NCBI RefSeq assembly: GCF_002234675.1
Contig: NC_019870.2
Location: 2,081,985 to 2,145,984 of the forward strand
Source of the DNA: Oryzias latipes
Lineage: Eukaryota > Chordata > Actinopteri > Beloniformes > Adrianichthyidae
Direction: 5' to 3'
Length of the DNA: 64,000 nucleotides
A program made the position numbers and the translations under genes. The notes beneath the pieces were generated by a model. It made no database searches and had not been told where the DNA came from. It was given only the letters and a program-made list of their open reading frames with translations. Position 1 is the stretch's first letter, and each line of letters opens with the position of its first letter. Of this stretch, positions 1 to 11,547 are shown piece after piece.

Positions 1-769
1 CACAGCTTCACTGGATTTAGTCATCTTAGTAAACATCTGCTGTGCACTCAGTCTTTCTCTGAGATGGTTTGGTTTCACATGGACCATCTTCCCAGACCCA
101 AGGACTGGGATGTGGGACGGATGATGCAGAACCAGAACATCTGCACCTCCTACTGACTCTCTAAAGTGGTCCGAACTGAAGAACCTCTTTAGTTCAGTTG
201 CATCACCGGATTGAACGTTTTAAAACCGAACTGGTCCAGATGACTGACGTCGTGTTTTCTGACTTTGGGATCGTTGTTCCGGTGTTTCAGAAAACTGGAA
301 TCAGGGATTTCCTTCATTCTATGGGCTGATAATCAGACATGGACAGGAGAACCCGAGTGAAGAACACAAAGACGTCATCTCCAGAAAGCAGTGGAACCAG
401 AACCAGAACCGGTCCTTTCCTATGGAGAAAAGGTGGAAGGGACTTCCTGTGACTGTGTCCATGTGTTGGTCTGAATATGCAGCCAATGTTTTCCGTTTCT
501 GCGTCAGCAGAGCTTTCGGCTGCATGAACACAAAGATGTTTACAGATGTGATCAATCAGCTGATCACAAATGTCAAAATATGTTTCCACTATTTCTTCAG
601 GGTTCTGTTGTTTACAGCGGTTCTGTCAAAGTTTGCAGGTCTTAGTGAAAATATCCAGAATGAGGTCATTCCTTCATCTGAATGCTGAATGCTTCAGGCC
701 TGGGGGGCTGGGGGCGGACTGCATGTTGGACTCAAACTCCAGCAGGTCCACGCTTCATCTGCCTGAATG
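1..769. other. Intergenic, no gene recognised
   Basis: Unique-looking sequence. The short reading frames on both strands have no recognisable protein similarity and no convincing splice sites. Phrases such as 'aaccagaacc' recur but do not form an array. I see no RNA gene. Confidence 0.4.
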
Positions 770-1260
770 GATCCTACAGATGTCCACAGCTGGGCGCGCG
801 TGGAGGACCCGCGTGCGCACAAACAGCTGAGAGCCTGCCCGCACGCGCCGCTACAACAAAGGCTGCAGTCGAGCACGATGGCAGGTTCATTCGTTCATTT
901 GTAACCCCCCACCCCCACACGCACACGCTGCGCGAGCCTTACCTCCCCATCATCTGCGGATTCGGCCGGATTCCAGGAGGCGCGAGGCGCGGACCGCAGC
1001 AGTGTCCGCGCGGCCGGAAGAAAGCACAGAACACGTCAGGCCCGGATTAGTGCACGTGCCCGCGCACGGACCGGGGACTCATTCACCACATGTGTGAGGA
1101 AGGCGTGAGGGGCACCTGACAGGGGGGTGCTTACCCGAACGAGGCGCGCGGCTCCGGTACCTGCTGCTGGACGTCATCTTGGTCTAAAGGCGGATATGCG
1201 CCTGCTGTGGGGGAGGACGGACAGGTGGGGGCAGTGTTTCCCCGCGGAGGCTCAAAGCCA
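770..1260 (-). promoter_or_regulatory. CpG-rich patch, possible 5' end of a minus-strand gene
   Basis: CpG density is high compared with the flanks. On the minus strand, two sites look like splice donors: GGGGAG followed by gtaagg (exon would end at 943), and GG followed by gtaagc (exon would end at 1135). An ATGATGGGGAG string sits directly before the first donor, which would place a start codon right at an exon end. These features would fit the promoter and first exon of a gene whose body lies left of the window. No protein family can be recognised from so little sequence, and the CpG patch could equally be promoter DNA without the exon proposed here. Confidence 0.3.
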
Positions 1261-1476
1261 GCCGATCTTCTGCTTAGAATGAACAGACGTGATGTATGGA
1301 AGGCCATTTGAGTCCAAACGAAATAAAAAAAACTCCAAAAATAGACACATAAAAAAAAGTGTTTCTGTTATCGTATCCAGCTGTGAATCCAAACTTACAG
1401 AAATAAAAAAGAAAAATTAAAAACAAAAGATAAAGTGGATAAATCCATTTTCTAAACAAACTGTTCCTATTCAGGG

Positions 1477-1860
1477 TCAGGGGTTGCTGGAGCCTATCCC
1501 AGCTGCTTAAGGGTGAAGGTTCATCCTGGACAGTTTCAGTCCATCACTCACATCACAGTATTTTGGGGTTACTCTTTTGGAGCAATGCAATATTTTTGTG
1601 TTCACTTTAACCCAATTTGTGGTTTTTCTTTTCTTTTTTCTGAATTAAAATAACCCAACAATAAGTTGATCACCTTTTTAAAAAAGTCCAAAGTGGGGTT
1701 ATTCTGAACTATCAGCCTGTTTCTGGACTGTGGGAGGAAGCCAGAGAAAACCCACATGTGAATGAGGACAACACGAAAGTCTCCCAGCTGGGATTCAAAC
1801 CAGGGTTTCTCACTGTGAGGCAAAAGTGCTGACCACTACTCCACCATGCAGCCCAGTCGT
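1477..1860 (+). repeat. Dispersed teleost repeat, copy 1
   Basis: The copy starts at 'ggttgctggagcctatccca' and ends with 'gaccactactccaccatgca'. Between these lie phrases like 'ggactgtgggaggaagcc' and 'gggattcaaaccagggttt', which recur in the copies at 1945-2215 and 23862-24095. About 140 bp of unrelated AT-rich sequence (about 1565-1710) interrupts it. This boilerplate is very common in fish genomes. I do not assign a family name. The open reading frames inside are not genes. Confidence 0.6.
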
Positions 1861-1944
1861 TCATGTAAAAATTGACATTTGTATAAAGAGAAGAACACAA
1901 TCCACAGACGTGACTCATTTATAGAACGGAACATACACCCTCAT

Positions 1945-2215
1945 CCATCCATCCATCTCTGGGTCACAGGGGTGCTGGGGCCTATCCTAACAACTGTTGG
2001 GCAAAGGCGGAGTTAAGTCTGAACATACCTGAACACATTCACACCTTGAGACATTCTCTTTATCAAAGTGTTTCTCTTTCCAGCCGGTGGATTGTACCAC
2101 ATTTAACGGAGAACATGGAAAATCCTCACAGCAGGGTCCCAGGTGGGGTCTGAGCTAGAGCCTTGTTGCTGTGAGGTGAGAAGGCTAACCACTACTCCAC
2201 AGCTCAGCCAGAAAA
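1945..2215 (+). repeat. Dispersed teleost repeat, copy 2
   Basis: Second copy of the repeat at 1477-1860, same orientation, about 85 bp away. It opens with 'catccatccatctctgggtc', contains 'ggggcctatcctaacaactg' and closes with 'gctaaccactactccacagc'. It is degenerate, with no coding capacity. Confidence 0.55.
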
Positions 2216-2736
2216 ATCTTTGTGTGTTTCAGTGAATCATCTGGTTGCAATTTTATATGAGATCAGATCAAACCCATGAGGGGAATCCATGAGTGTGACT
2301 GCAGGATTTGCCCCACCCAGGCCACCACGCACGCAGGGACGGGTTTGGTTGGTTGGCCACAGGGGGGCAGTACCGCACTGAGCAGGTGTCAGCGCTGGTC
2401 TGTGGAGATTTGAAGGGCTGTCCTATGAAAGTCTTGGATTCATAAAAGATGCTTATGAGGTTCCTCTGATGAAACGTTCTCGTCAGAAAGCAGAAGACCC
2501 AGAAACTGTAACGACTTTGTTTCTGAACGAAAAGCTTCAATCTTCACAAAAGCTGCTCCTAAAATCAGGGCTTGTTCTAGTTTGCCAGGAGTCTGCTGAA
2601 AAAACGGAGACGGTGATCGTAGCACACAACAACAAACGCAACCGACAATAAAGAGGAATATAAACATGAAAAGTCACAGTATTCTCAGAAGAGAACCTTT
2701 AGCATTTAGGGCTTCCATCTGTCATTTACTACATAT

Positions 2737-2792
2737 CCCTTGTGCTATCCTATGGGGTCCAGATGACCCCACCCTTACATTGACATGTCATC
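2737..2792 (-). mobile_element. End fragment of the piggyBac-like MITE family
   Basis: The string 'cccttgtgctatcctatggg' is the reverse complement of the right terminus of the complete copy at 29514-29716. About 55 bp later the similarity fades at 'acattgacatgtc'. No second terminus follows, so this is a truncated copy. Confidence 0.55.
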
Positions 2793-3432
2793 ATTATTAT
2801 CTCACAACGATTGTTTTCATCTTCTGTTTCAAAAAGACGTGGAGCGAAAATGTTGGAAATGAAGTGTCTTCGGTAAAAGAGACGGCAGATTTGGTGAATG
2901 ATTTCAGATAAGAAAAATGTGAATCACAGTGAGAGGATTTGATCAAATATAGTTTTTTTTACCACATTCAGAACATCTGCTGATGTCTGGACTGAAAGCG
3001 TCTCTCAGGACGACTACCTGAAGCGTCAGCCACAAACAATGATGAGAGCGTGAGAGGGAGCAGGGCGCCATGATCGCTGTTGTTTCCTGTGTTGGTAGAT
3101 CTGATGGGGTGGCAGGGTCAAACAATGAGCCCCCCCACCCCCACCTCTGCAGTATTTCTCCCTGACCTCAAAAACCCCCGAGGCCGTTCAGAAGCTGTGG
3201 TTTCTGCAGGGCCGAGCTGGACAAGGGACTGATCAGGAGAAATCCAAACGTCTGAGACGCTGTTCTGGTCCCGGATCAGCAGAAACGGTCCAGACGAGTC
3301 AGACAGACAGGAAAAGGGTTTTATAGGAGAACACTGCACACAAACTAACACAAACACTTAACAAACCCAAAGTGAACAACAAAAAGTGATAAGAGGAACA
3401 ACTCGACACACTGTTGTCATGATGGATGACTG
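2793..3432. other. Intergenic, nothing recognised
   Basis: No gene, RNA or repeat is recognised. A short C-rich stretch lies at 3128-3144. The frames on both strands lack splice context and protein similarity. Confidence 0.35.
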
Positions 3433-3435
3433 TAA

Positions 3436-4660
3436 GGGTGTATTCAGACGGTACACATTTGGTTCTCTTTAAGTGAACCAGAGTTCCCTTCTCCTGATAA
3501 TCCAGAACACATTTTCAGTCTGAACACACCCAAGTGGACCCTGGTCCAGGACCAGGAACCGCATTCTGACCCATCTTTGGAGGTGGTGTCATGGTGCCTC
3601 CTGGAGTCCTCTCCTCCCCCCTCCCTTCTCTGCTCTGCTTTCCAGATTGGACCCAGCTGTTGGCACTCACCTCATCATCCTGCCTGCTCTTCTTCAGAGG
3701 AACCTTCTCCAGCATTCTTCGCCAGCTCGTTGCCCCTCTATGGTGCATTACCTGGTCTCAAGTTTTGTTCTCTAGTTTAGGCTTTCCATGCTTTGTACTA
3801 AATTCAAGTTCTCCAGACAGTTTCCACGTGTGCCGACCTGGGTCCAATCTCCACACGAGCAGACTGAATATCACCGAAGATCCAAAGCCTCCAGCCACAC
3901 CACGACTCCACGCCACACCACTGCTCCCAGCCGCTTCTCCAGAATTACCACGCTGTTGGATATTCAGCATCCATACTCACCCACTGGTCCTTGTCCATCA
4001 TCAACAACTAACTGAAACAATAAATCCTAGACTCCAATCGGACTGAGCTCCAGTTTGTTCTGAGATTCCTCAGTCTGAATACAATCTGTTCTCGAAGTAA
4101 CTGGACCAAGACGGCCACCGCACCAGGCCATTATGAGATATAGAGTAAGAATATTGGCAACAATGGCAATCAGGGACAGGGACTCATTGAAATGTGGTTG
4201 GAGGAATTCAGGCTCATTACAACAGTTTTTAAGGTGATCCACATCACTTCTTGCAGATTTCCCAACAATCTACATGTCAGAGACACGTATCAGTGAACCT
4301 TCTTAGCCGTCGTCACCATAGTGACCGCCTTGCAGAACGCTTCCATCGCACCAAAGTAAAAAGTGTTCAACCTGACGTTGATACAGACGTTTAGAATTGG
4401 CCAAATATACTGTAAAGTTTGAAAAAGTGAACTAACCTGACAAGGACGGGAAAACGTAGGACTTTCCTTATTTCTGTCTCTCTAGTTGTTTTGTCCCGCC
4501 CTTGTAGTTCCTGAGCCAATGATTGAAGAGATCTTTAGTCATGTGATTTTTGTTTACAAGCTTTGGTTAAAAACAGAAGAGTCCACTTGATGGGAGTCAA
4601 AATACAGACCAAACCCTGGGTTCAGGACTCGGTCCAGACTTTTCCAGTCCGAATACACCC
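3436..4660. mobile_element. PIF/Harbinger-like DNA element, probably non-autonomous
   Basis: The left end reads GGGTGTATTCAGAC and the right end, reverse-complemented, reads GGGTGTATTCGGAC, giving 14-bp terminal inverted repeats with one mismatch. The flanks are TAA (3433-3435) and TAA (4661-4663), a 3-bp duplication of the TWA type typical of PIF/Harbinger elements. The 1.2-kb interior holds a 151-codon frame at 3591-4046 that resembles no transposase or Myb-like protein I know, so I regard the element as non-autonomous. Termini and flanks are seen directly. The superfamily is inferred from them. Confidence 0.6.
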
Positions 4661-4663
4661 TAA

Positions 4664-4996
4664 AGATCTCAGGAGGGTCTAAACCAGGGATCTCAAACTC
4701 GCGGCCCCCACCTTATTAAGAAAGTTTAATGTTAATGCCAGTTTGTGTGAATGACACTTTTTCAGTGTTGTGTGCAGAGCTGAAGAACCAACCAATCACA
4801 GTGGGGTAAATGACTCTTGGGGGTGTGACACTGACTGGCCTTGAAAACAGGGGAACATTTAGGGAAACCTGACAGCCCCTTCCCTGGACCACATTGAGGA
4901 CTTTCTTACTTTCCTTTTTAGAACTTATTTATTGGCATGTCATTGTCTAAATACATGCAGTCAGTGCTGAACTTGTTTCTGGGTGGCTTGGACCCT

Positions 4997-5032
<36 letters not shown>

Positions 5033-5406
5033 GGTTAAGGTTAAGGTAACGGTTACGCACGGCGGTGTATCAACCCCAACCAAATGGCGGTTCTTGTGCG
5101 CGGCTGTGACTGCAGCAGTGGTGCCTCCAGAAATTCTTCATGGGGTGGCCGGTAGGGGGCCATCTTGGGGTGGCACACAAAAAGCATGAACTATATTTAT
5201 AAAATTCATTCTACTAAACGTAGAAAAACAGCCTTTAAAAAGCTAACAGACAGTCAAATGGCCACTGATAGATTTTGATTTATTGTGTTTCTATTTCATA
5301 CTTAGGTGTGTCTGCTTGGGCTGTTCGACTCTTGACTGGGAGATAATAACGAACAAAAAGTCAGTTGTTCTAAAATAATAATAATAAAACACTTCCATGG
5401 TAATTA
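4664..5406. other. Intergenic with a 32-nt G run
   Basis: An uninterrupted run of 32 G lies at 4997-5028, followed directly by three TTAAGG units (5029-5046). No gene is visible. The frame that reads poly-Gly through the G run is an artefact of the homopolymer. Confidence 0.5.
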
Positions 5407-5410
5407 TTAA

Positions 5411-5600
5411 CCCTTTAACATTGGGAGTTGGGTCATCCAGACCCACTAGACAGTGCTCTGAACCTTTTTTCTTCAATGATTTGTGATCTTCACTGGTGTC
5501 CATGGATTACATGAAATCTTTCCACCTTTATCCACCTTTGTCATGGTAGGGAGAACATGTCAATGGAAGGGGGGGGGGGTCATCTAAGATAGCACAAGGG
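5411..5600. mobile_element. piggyBac-like MITE, copy A
   Basis: The element lies between two TTAA tetranucleotides (5407-5410 and 5601-5604). The right end is GATAGCACAAGGG. The left end starts CCC and then jumps to 'tttaacattgggagttgggt', so the left inverted repeat is deleted by about 18 nt compared with the copies at 28059 and 29514. TTAA duplication plus a CCC/GGG terminus is the hallmark of piggyBac-superfamily elements. There is no coding capacity. Confidence 0.7.
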
Positions 5601-8270
5601 TTAAGCGATGAATCAGGTTCTCAGTGAAATCCTCCCATCTCAGATAAACAGAAATGTTCTCTAGTCTCTTCCAGACGACGTTCCACTCACTGACTTGAAC
5701 ACTTTGGCATCTCTTCAGTAAATCCAGTTTTCTCTGGTTTTACGTTTAAAAACTGCCGTTTTTTTCTGTTTTTATTCATTTCTTTTGTACTTCAGCAGCT
5801 GAAAGTGTGAGACACGTTTTTAATGAGTTATTGTCTGTGGTTCTGGTCAGGACCGGCCCAAAGGAAATGACCCAAACCCTAATCACGGCGAACACAACAG
5901 GAGTCACCCCCTCCCTGATTAAAGATGGAGGCCCAGCCTGTGGAGGATCACAGATACCAGAACGTTTTGTAATAAGTGCTGGAAGCAGAAGCTGACCCTC
6001 ATGACACATCTGTACGGATGGGAGGGAGGCGTGAAAAATGAGGAAATGCGGGTCAAAAGTTTGACTGAAGACACCATCAGGATGTGAAGACAGAAAAACT
6101 GATGAGCTGGCTCCTTCTTCAGCCGTCCTCCAGCAGGATCCTCTAAACATCTGGACCTTTCCTGTGATGGACTTCCAGGCCCGCACCAGCCGGCCAGATG
6201 CAGAAGGCTGCACTAGAAACGTCTCCACCGTTTAGGTCGCTGTTACGTCGGTGAATCCATCCCAGCAGACCTGCAAACATCAGGCGGATTCACGGTTCTG
6301 TCACAAAACAGTGTGACCACAAACTGAGTGGATTCTGGGCTCAAGCGTGTTCGGTATACAGAACTGATTCCCAGAACCCAGTCAGCTAGAATCACATGTG
6401 ATAAAAGTGCATTGACGTCTCCACAAACGAGCCGTAACCTCCCTGAATGTGCCGTTCTCGGGAACAAGTGCATGCGAGCGTTTCCTCCCGGCAGACAGCG
6501 TGACCTCAGCCGGGACGCCATCTCAGGCAGGAAGGTCGGAGCTCAGCGACGCACAATGGTCCACGCAAACGCTGGCCGTTGACTTGTCAGCTGCCATCGA
6601 GCTCGCAACCCAACAGAAGGAAGTGCTTATTGTTCGCCGAAAGCCTGTTCTCCTGCTCGCTGGCACCGGGACAATGGAGTCCAGATTATTTATTCTCTGG
6701 AAGAGAGGCAGGAATACCAAGAAGACAAACCCAACAACACATGGAGCTGTGTGGATTTCTGGGAATGAACCGTCCCTGTGGGGGAAATAAATGTGTCAAA
6801 GTCCAAGAATAAACACACAAGCAACCCCTTTTGGTCCATTTCTCCTGTTTGCTTACTTTAGGGCTTCAGAGATGAAGGCCTGGGTGACGTGCACGGCTCA
6901 GGAACAGAAGGAGAAACACGCAGCCAAAAAAGGAGAATCATTTGTGTTATCTCTGGGATTGGACTCCACAGAGACAGGAAATGGTGCCGTTACACGCAGG
7001 AAACGAGCTGATGCTGCAGATAAGGCGGGAAAATGGCTCCAGGAATTCAAACAAATACAGGCGGAGTGAGCTGAGGGACGGGGAGGAGCGCCGCCCCCGA
7101 AAAAACCCAAACTGAAGGTCCTGCAGGAGATTCACCGCACCGAGTTTTGACGCTTCGGGTTTCCTGTGTGGATCCAAGAAGATCAAATGTTTTATCTGTT
7201 CTCTCCTTTCATGTTAAGAAAGTGAAGAGCAGCTGATTCCGAGGATTTCCCCTTTTTTGGGCAAAAAATATTAAAGATTTTCCAAACTTTCTGATGAAAA
7301 AGATGAAACTTTATGGGATTATTTATTAAAAATCTGGGAAAAACCACACAAATCATGAGAACTCAGACAAGTTTTCAAAATAAAGCCAGCTCTGAAGTTC
7401 AGAATCAAATTGAAAGTCGTGCAGAAGATCAGAAAGATTTTAACTTTCAGAAAGATGAATTCAGATTTCTCTGCGTTGTTCCAAAAACATCGAATTGTTC
7501 CCGAGGTTTCATCTGTTTTCTCCGTTAGTGACAGGAGAGTGAAGTGTTCGTTTCCTTAAAGCTTTTCTTCTATTTGAGCAAGAAACTCTAATAGAAAAAA
7601 AAACAAACATAAAAAAAAATTACACGTGTCAAAGATGACTGTCGGATGGAAAAAATATATTGGAGGATAATTACAAAAATAATTGAAACATCATGATTAT
7701 CACAACATTTAGACTCAGAAAGTTTTTCAAAATAAAAGCCACAGTCTTTTGACAAATAGAAATTACAGAATCAAACTGACGGAAACAGAACTGCCTTGTT
7801 CCAAAAAGTGACTGTCAATCACTTTCAGAGATTTCCCCCCTTTTGAGAAAAGGTTTCTCATTTAAACAAAATGAAGAACTTTTCAAATGTAAAGGGTTTT
7901 CCAAACTTTAAAAATTAAATCCCAACATTTCAATAACAAATATGTGAGCCAAAGGGGAACGCCATTTTGGCGAGCTTGCCACACTAACTCCATTCAAAAC
8001 TGTTTTAAAAGTAGATCCCCAAAGATGCTTAAGGAGTTAGAGGAGGCGAACGTTTGAGGGTATTTTTGGGGGGAAATGTCACATTGGCTGCGGCTTCCTG
8101 AGGTCAAAGGTCAACAAAAATTCATTTGTGGTGGCGCGTGTTTTCTTTACCCATATTGTGCAACAATGTGAAAATCGCCAAATGTATCCACTTTGACCCA
8201 AGATGGTTGCCGAGCGCTATCGTGTGGCCATCCCATAATAACTTCAAACCGTCCTTTGGATATGCCTGAC

Positions 8271-8302
8271 GTGTGTGTGTGTGTGTGTGTGGGTGTGTGT
8301 GT
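8271..8302. repeat. (GT)n microsatellite
   Basis: Sixteen nearly perfect GT dinucleotides with one GG interruption. Confidence 0.9.
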
Positions 8303-8608
8303 TTTGGTCTCGTTTTCTCCAGACAGGTGGTGGATCACGATGTTCGACCAGAGCGCCAGACGCCGTCCTGCTCTTCTGAAGGGCTTTGATTGGTCCAGAC
8401 GGCTGGCAGGAGAAAAGCGGCTGCTGAAAGGAAATTCATCAAAACAAGTGCAGCTTGGATCATTCAACAGGATTTCCAGCCCTGCAGCCAAACATGCTCA
8501 AACCCGGCGGGGTCAATGTCATCAGGAGCTCAGCGCGTCTCCAGCCGTTTGTCCCGGAGAAGGAGGTCGTTGAATTCCAGGTGGTTTTCCAGCTGACCTT
8601 GTTTTCCT

Positions 8609-8648
8609 GTTTTCCTCAGGGGGTTGGGTTCAACCCCCTGAGGAAAAC
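8609..8648. repeat. Perfect hairpin, 18-bp arms, 4-nt loop
   Basis: The left arm (8609-8626) and right arm (8631-8648) are exact reverse complements around the loop GGTT. No transposon termini or known RNA gene surround it. Confidence 0.85.
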
Positions 8649-9147
8649 CCCTGTTGTTGAACGTCTCCAAAATCCACAAACTGGATTCTATTTGACAGAT
8701 TGTGCTTCAGAAAAACGGCCTAAATAGGATAAACATGTAGAAGGAAGCCTGGTGGCCAAAACAATTACGGCGTGCCGAACACTGGTACCGGACAAACGCA
8801 CAATGAAAGGCCTCACACCGGCGGGAGCAGGTGACACCTCGCTGTGGATAATATAGAGACTTCACGCGAAACAGAAGGAGGATTCCTGCTGGATCGGAGA
8901 ACAATGGAGCCGAAGGGAAGTGATGACAGACCGGACATCCTAGGACTCCTGCGTCTCATCCCTCAACGGCCAGCTGGACCTCCACGGACCACACGAAACC
9001 GTCACGGAGCGCCGGCGTGGAGCCAGCAAAGACGGAGAGGTCGCTTCCACACGTGTGGAGAATCACGTCTGTGTCTGACGGCAGAACCACGACCAAGGAC
9101 GCTTGGTGCTCTGAGACGGAAACCAACACAGCTGGAGTCTGTTGAAC

Positions 9148-9218
9148 TGATGATGATGGTGATGATGGTGATGGTGATGGTGATGGTGATGATGGTGATG
9201 GTGATGATGGTGATGATG
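9148..9218. repeat. GAT/GGT trinucleotide microsatellite
   Basis: About 71 bp of GAT and GGT triplets. On the minus strand it reads as a poly-His frame, which is an artefact of the repeat and not a protein. Confidence 0.9.
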
Positions 9219-10342
9219 AAATCTAACAGAACATTTATGACGAAAATGAAAACGATCCACAAAGCCGCTATCGCAAAAGTGTTTAAATCGTGAATTCTAT
9301 GCAGATGATCAAGTTTACTCTGTGAACATTAAGGAGAGGAAAATCAATCACTCCTGTATGAATTGTCCCTTGGTTGTTGTTGTTTTTTTTTGGGGGGGGG
9401 GTGACTTCTCCTGAGAGCCCTCTGTTAACACAGTCTCGTCTACAAGTGGGTGCGTGAGAATGGAGCAGAGCTCGTGGGATTTTCTGTCACAAATAGGATG
9501 TTTTTCCAACAGCCTGCTGCTGATTTACAACCATTTGAACAGAGAAAGACGCAGAAATCTTTAGTTTCTTTAAATGTCAGAAAACACCAGAAGAACACGT
9601 TCAAAACACCGTTTTCATCAGAGTGGGGATTTTAAGCCAACGTTGTTTGGACAAGTTTGAAAAAGTGCTTTAACTGTTCAAAAAGAACATTTTATCTTTA
9701 AGAATAGAACAACATAAACATGATAAAAGCAGGTCGTGTCCACAGTATTTTGATTGCAGTAGATCAATAAAAAAGGAAATTTCTAGATAAAAAATAAAAA
9801 AGAATAACATTCATTTTAGTCAATAAAAGGTAAAAGACTGAAATAAAAGTAAATACATAAGAAACGGAGGGTCAGAGAAAGTCTTCAGCTGGTTTGTGGA
9901 TGATAACCCGTTTACACCCCCCCCCCCCCCTGTTTTCCAGCTGAACTGGAATTAGGTCACCGGGGGAGGGGGGGGCTCTTTTATCTCGGCGCTGCACCTC
10001 TGCCTCCACCCAGCTTTTCTGCTGATGAGTGAGGTGAAGAACTACTACCCCCCCACCCCCCGAGCTGCTCATGAGTCAGCCGCTGAGATTACGGGTCTAA
10101 ACGGCAGCGTTCATTAGAGAGGGAGGGGTCGCATCGGCACGCATCGTTCGGTCTGCAATAAACATCCACTAGACCCCTCCTCCTCCACCCCCCTAAACCC
10201 CCCACCCAACATGTGATTTTCTGCTGCTTTGCTTCATCATCCAGGACGTGGCCACTTCCTCCAGAATATTGGATCGTTTACGGTAAACAGATTTAGGAGA
10301 ATTCCCGCCTGGTTCTGTCTTGATGGGCCTGTTTCTGGGTCA

Positions 10343-10343
<1 letters not shown>

Positions 10344-10375
<32 letters not shown>
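10344..10375. repeat. 32-nt C homopolymer
   Basis: Uninterrupted cytosine run. A second C run (20 nt) lies at 10510-10529. Both are upstream of the claudin gene. Confidence 0.9.
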
Positions 10376-10690
10376 AGCTTCTGTTCACACAGACAGTAAC
10401 TCCTGTAGATGTGAAGCCTCTGGAAGAGACTTGTTTAAAATTTGAGGGGGCGACGTCATCATTCAGAAGGAGCTTAACTTGGTGTATTTGGGTGAAAGTC
10501 CAGATGACACCCCCCCCCCCCCCCCCCCCGCGCCCTCCTACTGACCGCTTTAGATGTTCGGGAATCGAACCTCCGTTCCTGTTTCTGCTGAATTTCTCTT
10601 GTTCAGATTTAAAAGAAAGCTCCCCCACCCGCACGCGCTCTCTACCCGCTAGACACCGGGGGCGCGTGCGGATGTGCGCAACAGCCGCTC

Positions 10691-10752
10691 ATTGGCAGAC
10701 GCAAAGGCGCACCCGCCCCTGATTGGTCCAAAGTTTTCTCCCCTCGGATAAA
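10691..10752 (+). promoter_or_regulatory. Proximal promoter of the claudin gene
   Basis: Two inverted CCAAT boxes (ATTGG at 10691-10695 and 10722-10726) lie in a GC-rich stretch, and a weak TATA-like GATAAAG is at about 10746-10752, some 70 bp before the ATG. The transcription start is not determined. The assignment rests on motif spacing and on the adjacent gene. Confidence 0.45.
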
Positions 10753-10818
10753 GCCGGCGGCTCTCGCCGACCGGAGCAGACACACGTCCGCACGCGCGCC
10801 TCTGTCAGAACCGAAGCC

Positions 10819-11466
10819 ATGCTGTCCGCGTGCTTGGAGGTGCTGGGCATGACGATGAGCGTCACAGGCTCGCTGCTGGTGATGATCGCGTGCGGGCTGC
10901 CCATGTGGAAGGTGACGGCCTTCATCGACTCCAACATCGTGGTGGCGCAGACCACGTGGGACGGCCTGTGGATGGCGTGCGTGGTGCAGAGCACGGGCCA
11001 GATGCAGTGCAAGATCCACGACTCCATGCTCTCGCTCCGCCACGACCTGCAGGCGGCGCGCGCGCTCACCGTCATCTCGGCCGTGCTCGGGGTGGTGGGG
11101 CTCACGGTGACCGTGGCGGGGGCGCAGTGTACCACCTGCGTCAGGGACGAGCGCGTGAAGGAGAAGGTTGTGCACGCAGGGGGAGTGATCTTCATCGTCA
11201 GTGGGCTGTGCGCGCTCGTGCCGCTCTGCTGGATGGCCAACAACATCATCGCCGACTTCTATGACCTGCGCGTGCACGCGTCTCAGAAGCGGGAGATCGG
11301 CGCGTCCATCTACATCGGCTGGGCGGCGTCCGCGCTGCTTCTGCTGGGGGGGTCGCTGCTCTGCTGCTCCTTCTCCCAGGACTCCCGCAGCTCCTACCCC
11401 ATCAAATACGCCCCCACCACCACCTTCACGTCCGGGGGGGACCTGGACAAGAAGCAGTACGTCTGA
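10819..11466 (+). CDS. cldn5: Claudin-5-like tight-junction protein
   Basis: A single-exon gene of 215 aa encoding a four-pass membrane protein that forms tight-junction strands. Segments: TM1 about residues 8-28, first extracellular loop 29-80 with the claudin signature W30, GLW49-51, C54 and C64, the conserved R81, TM2 about 82-102, TM3 about 119-139, TM4 about 163-183, and a short cytoplasmic tail ending DKKQYV. The final Tyr-Val is the expected ligand for ZO-1 PDZ domains. The loop motif TAF-D-NIV-AQTTW and the tail KYAP...DKK-YV fit claudin-5 better than claudin-3/4, which is why I use this symbol. Which teleost paralogue it is cannot be told. An upstream in-frame ATG at 10723 would add 32 Arg-rich residues with no counterpart in the family, so I start at 10819. 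The intronless structure and usual length (human claudin-5, about 218 aa) fit. The gene converges with acads. Confidence 0.85.
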   Translation: MLSACLEVLGMTMSVTGSLLVMIACGLPMWKVTAFIDSNIVVAQTTWDGLWMACVVQSTGQMQCKIHDSMLSLRHDLQAARALTVISAVLGVVGLTVTVAGAQCTTCVRDERVKEKVVHAGGVIFIVSGLCALVPLCWMANNIIADFYDLRVHASQKREIGASIYIGWAASALLLLGGSLLCCSFSQDSRSSYPIKYAPTTTFTSGGDLDKKQYV

Positions 11467-11547
11467 CGCTCTGGCGCCGAACGGAACCGAACCGACTGTC
11501 CCTTCAGAAGGAGTTTCCGGTTCCAGCCTCGGCGTAAAGTTCCTGAA

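Larger units (their letters stand above)
5605..10680. other. 5-kb intergenic region without a recognised gene
   Basis: The region between the MITE and the claudin promoter carries many short frames, none with recognisable similarity or a coherent exon structure. It holds a TG microsatellite (8271-8302), an 18-bp-arm hairpin (8609-8648), a GATGGT/GAT microsatellite (9148-9218) and C runs at 10344-10375 (32 nt) and 10510-10529 (20 nt). Short regulatory elements cannot be excluded. Confidence 0.4.

Noticed and set aside
3591-4046. 151-codon plus-strand frame
   Set aside because: Lies within the Harbinger-like element, has no recognisable domain, and overlaps equally open frames on the other strand.
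9063-9260. Poly-histidine frame on the minus strand
   Set aside because: Produced by the GAT/GGT microsatellite; no splice or protein context.
10723-10818. Upstream in-frame ATG giving a longer claudin
   Set aside because: The extra 32 residues are basic and placed before TM1 with no counterpart in claudins; the region also carries the promoter CCAAT box.
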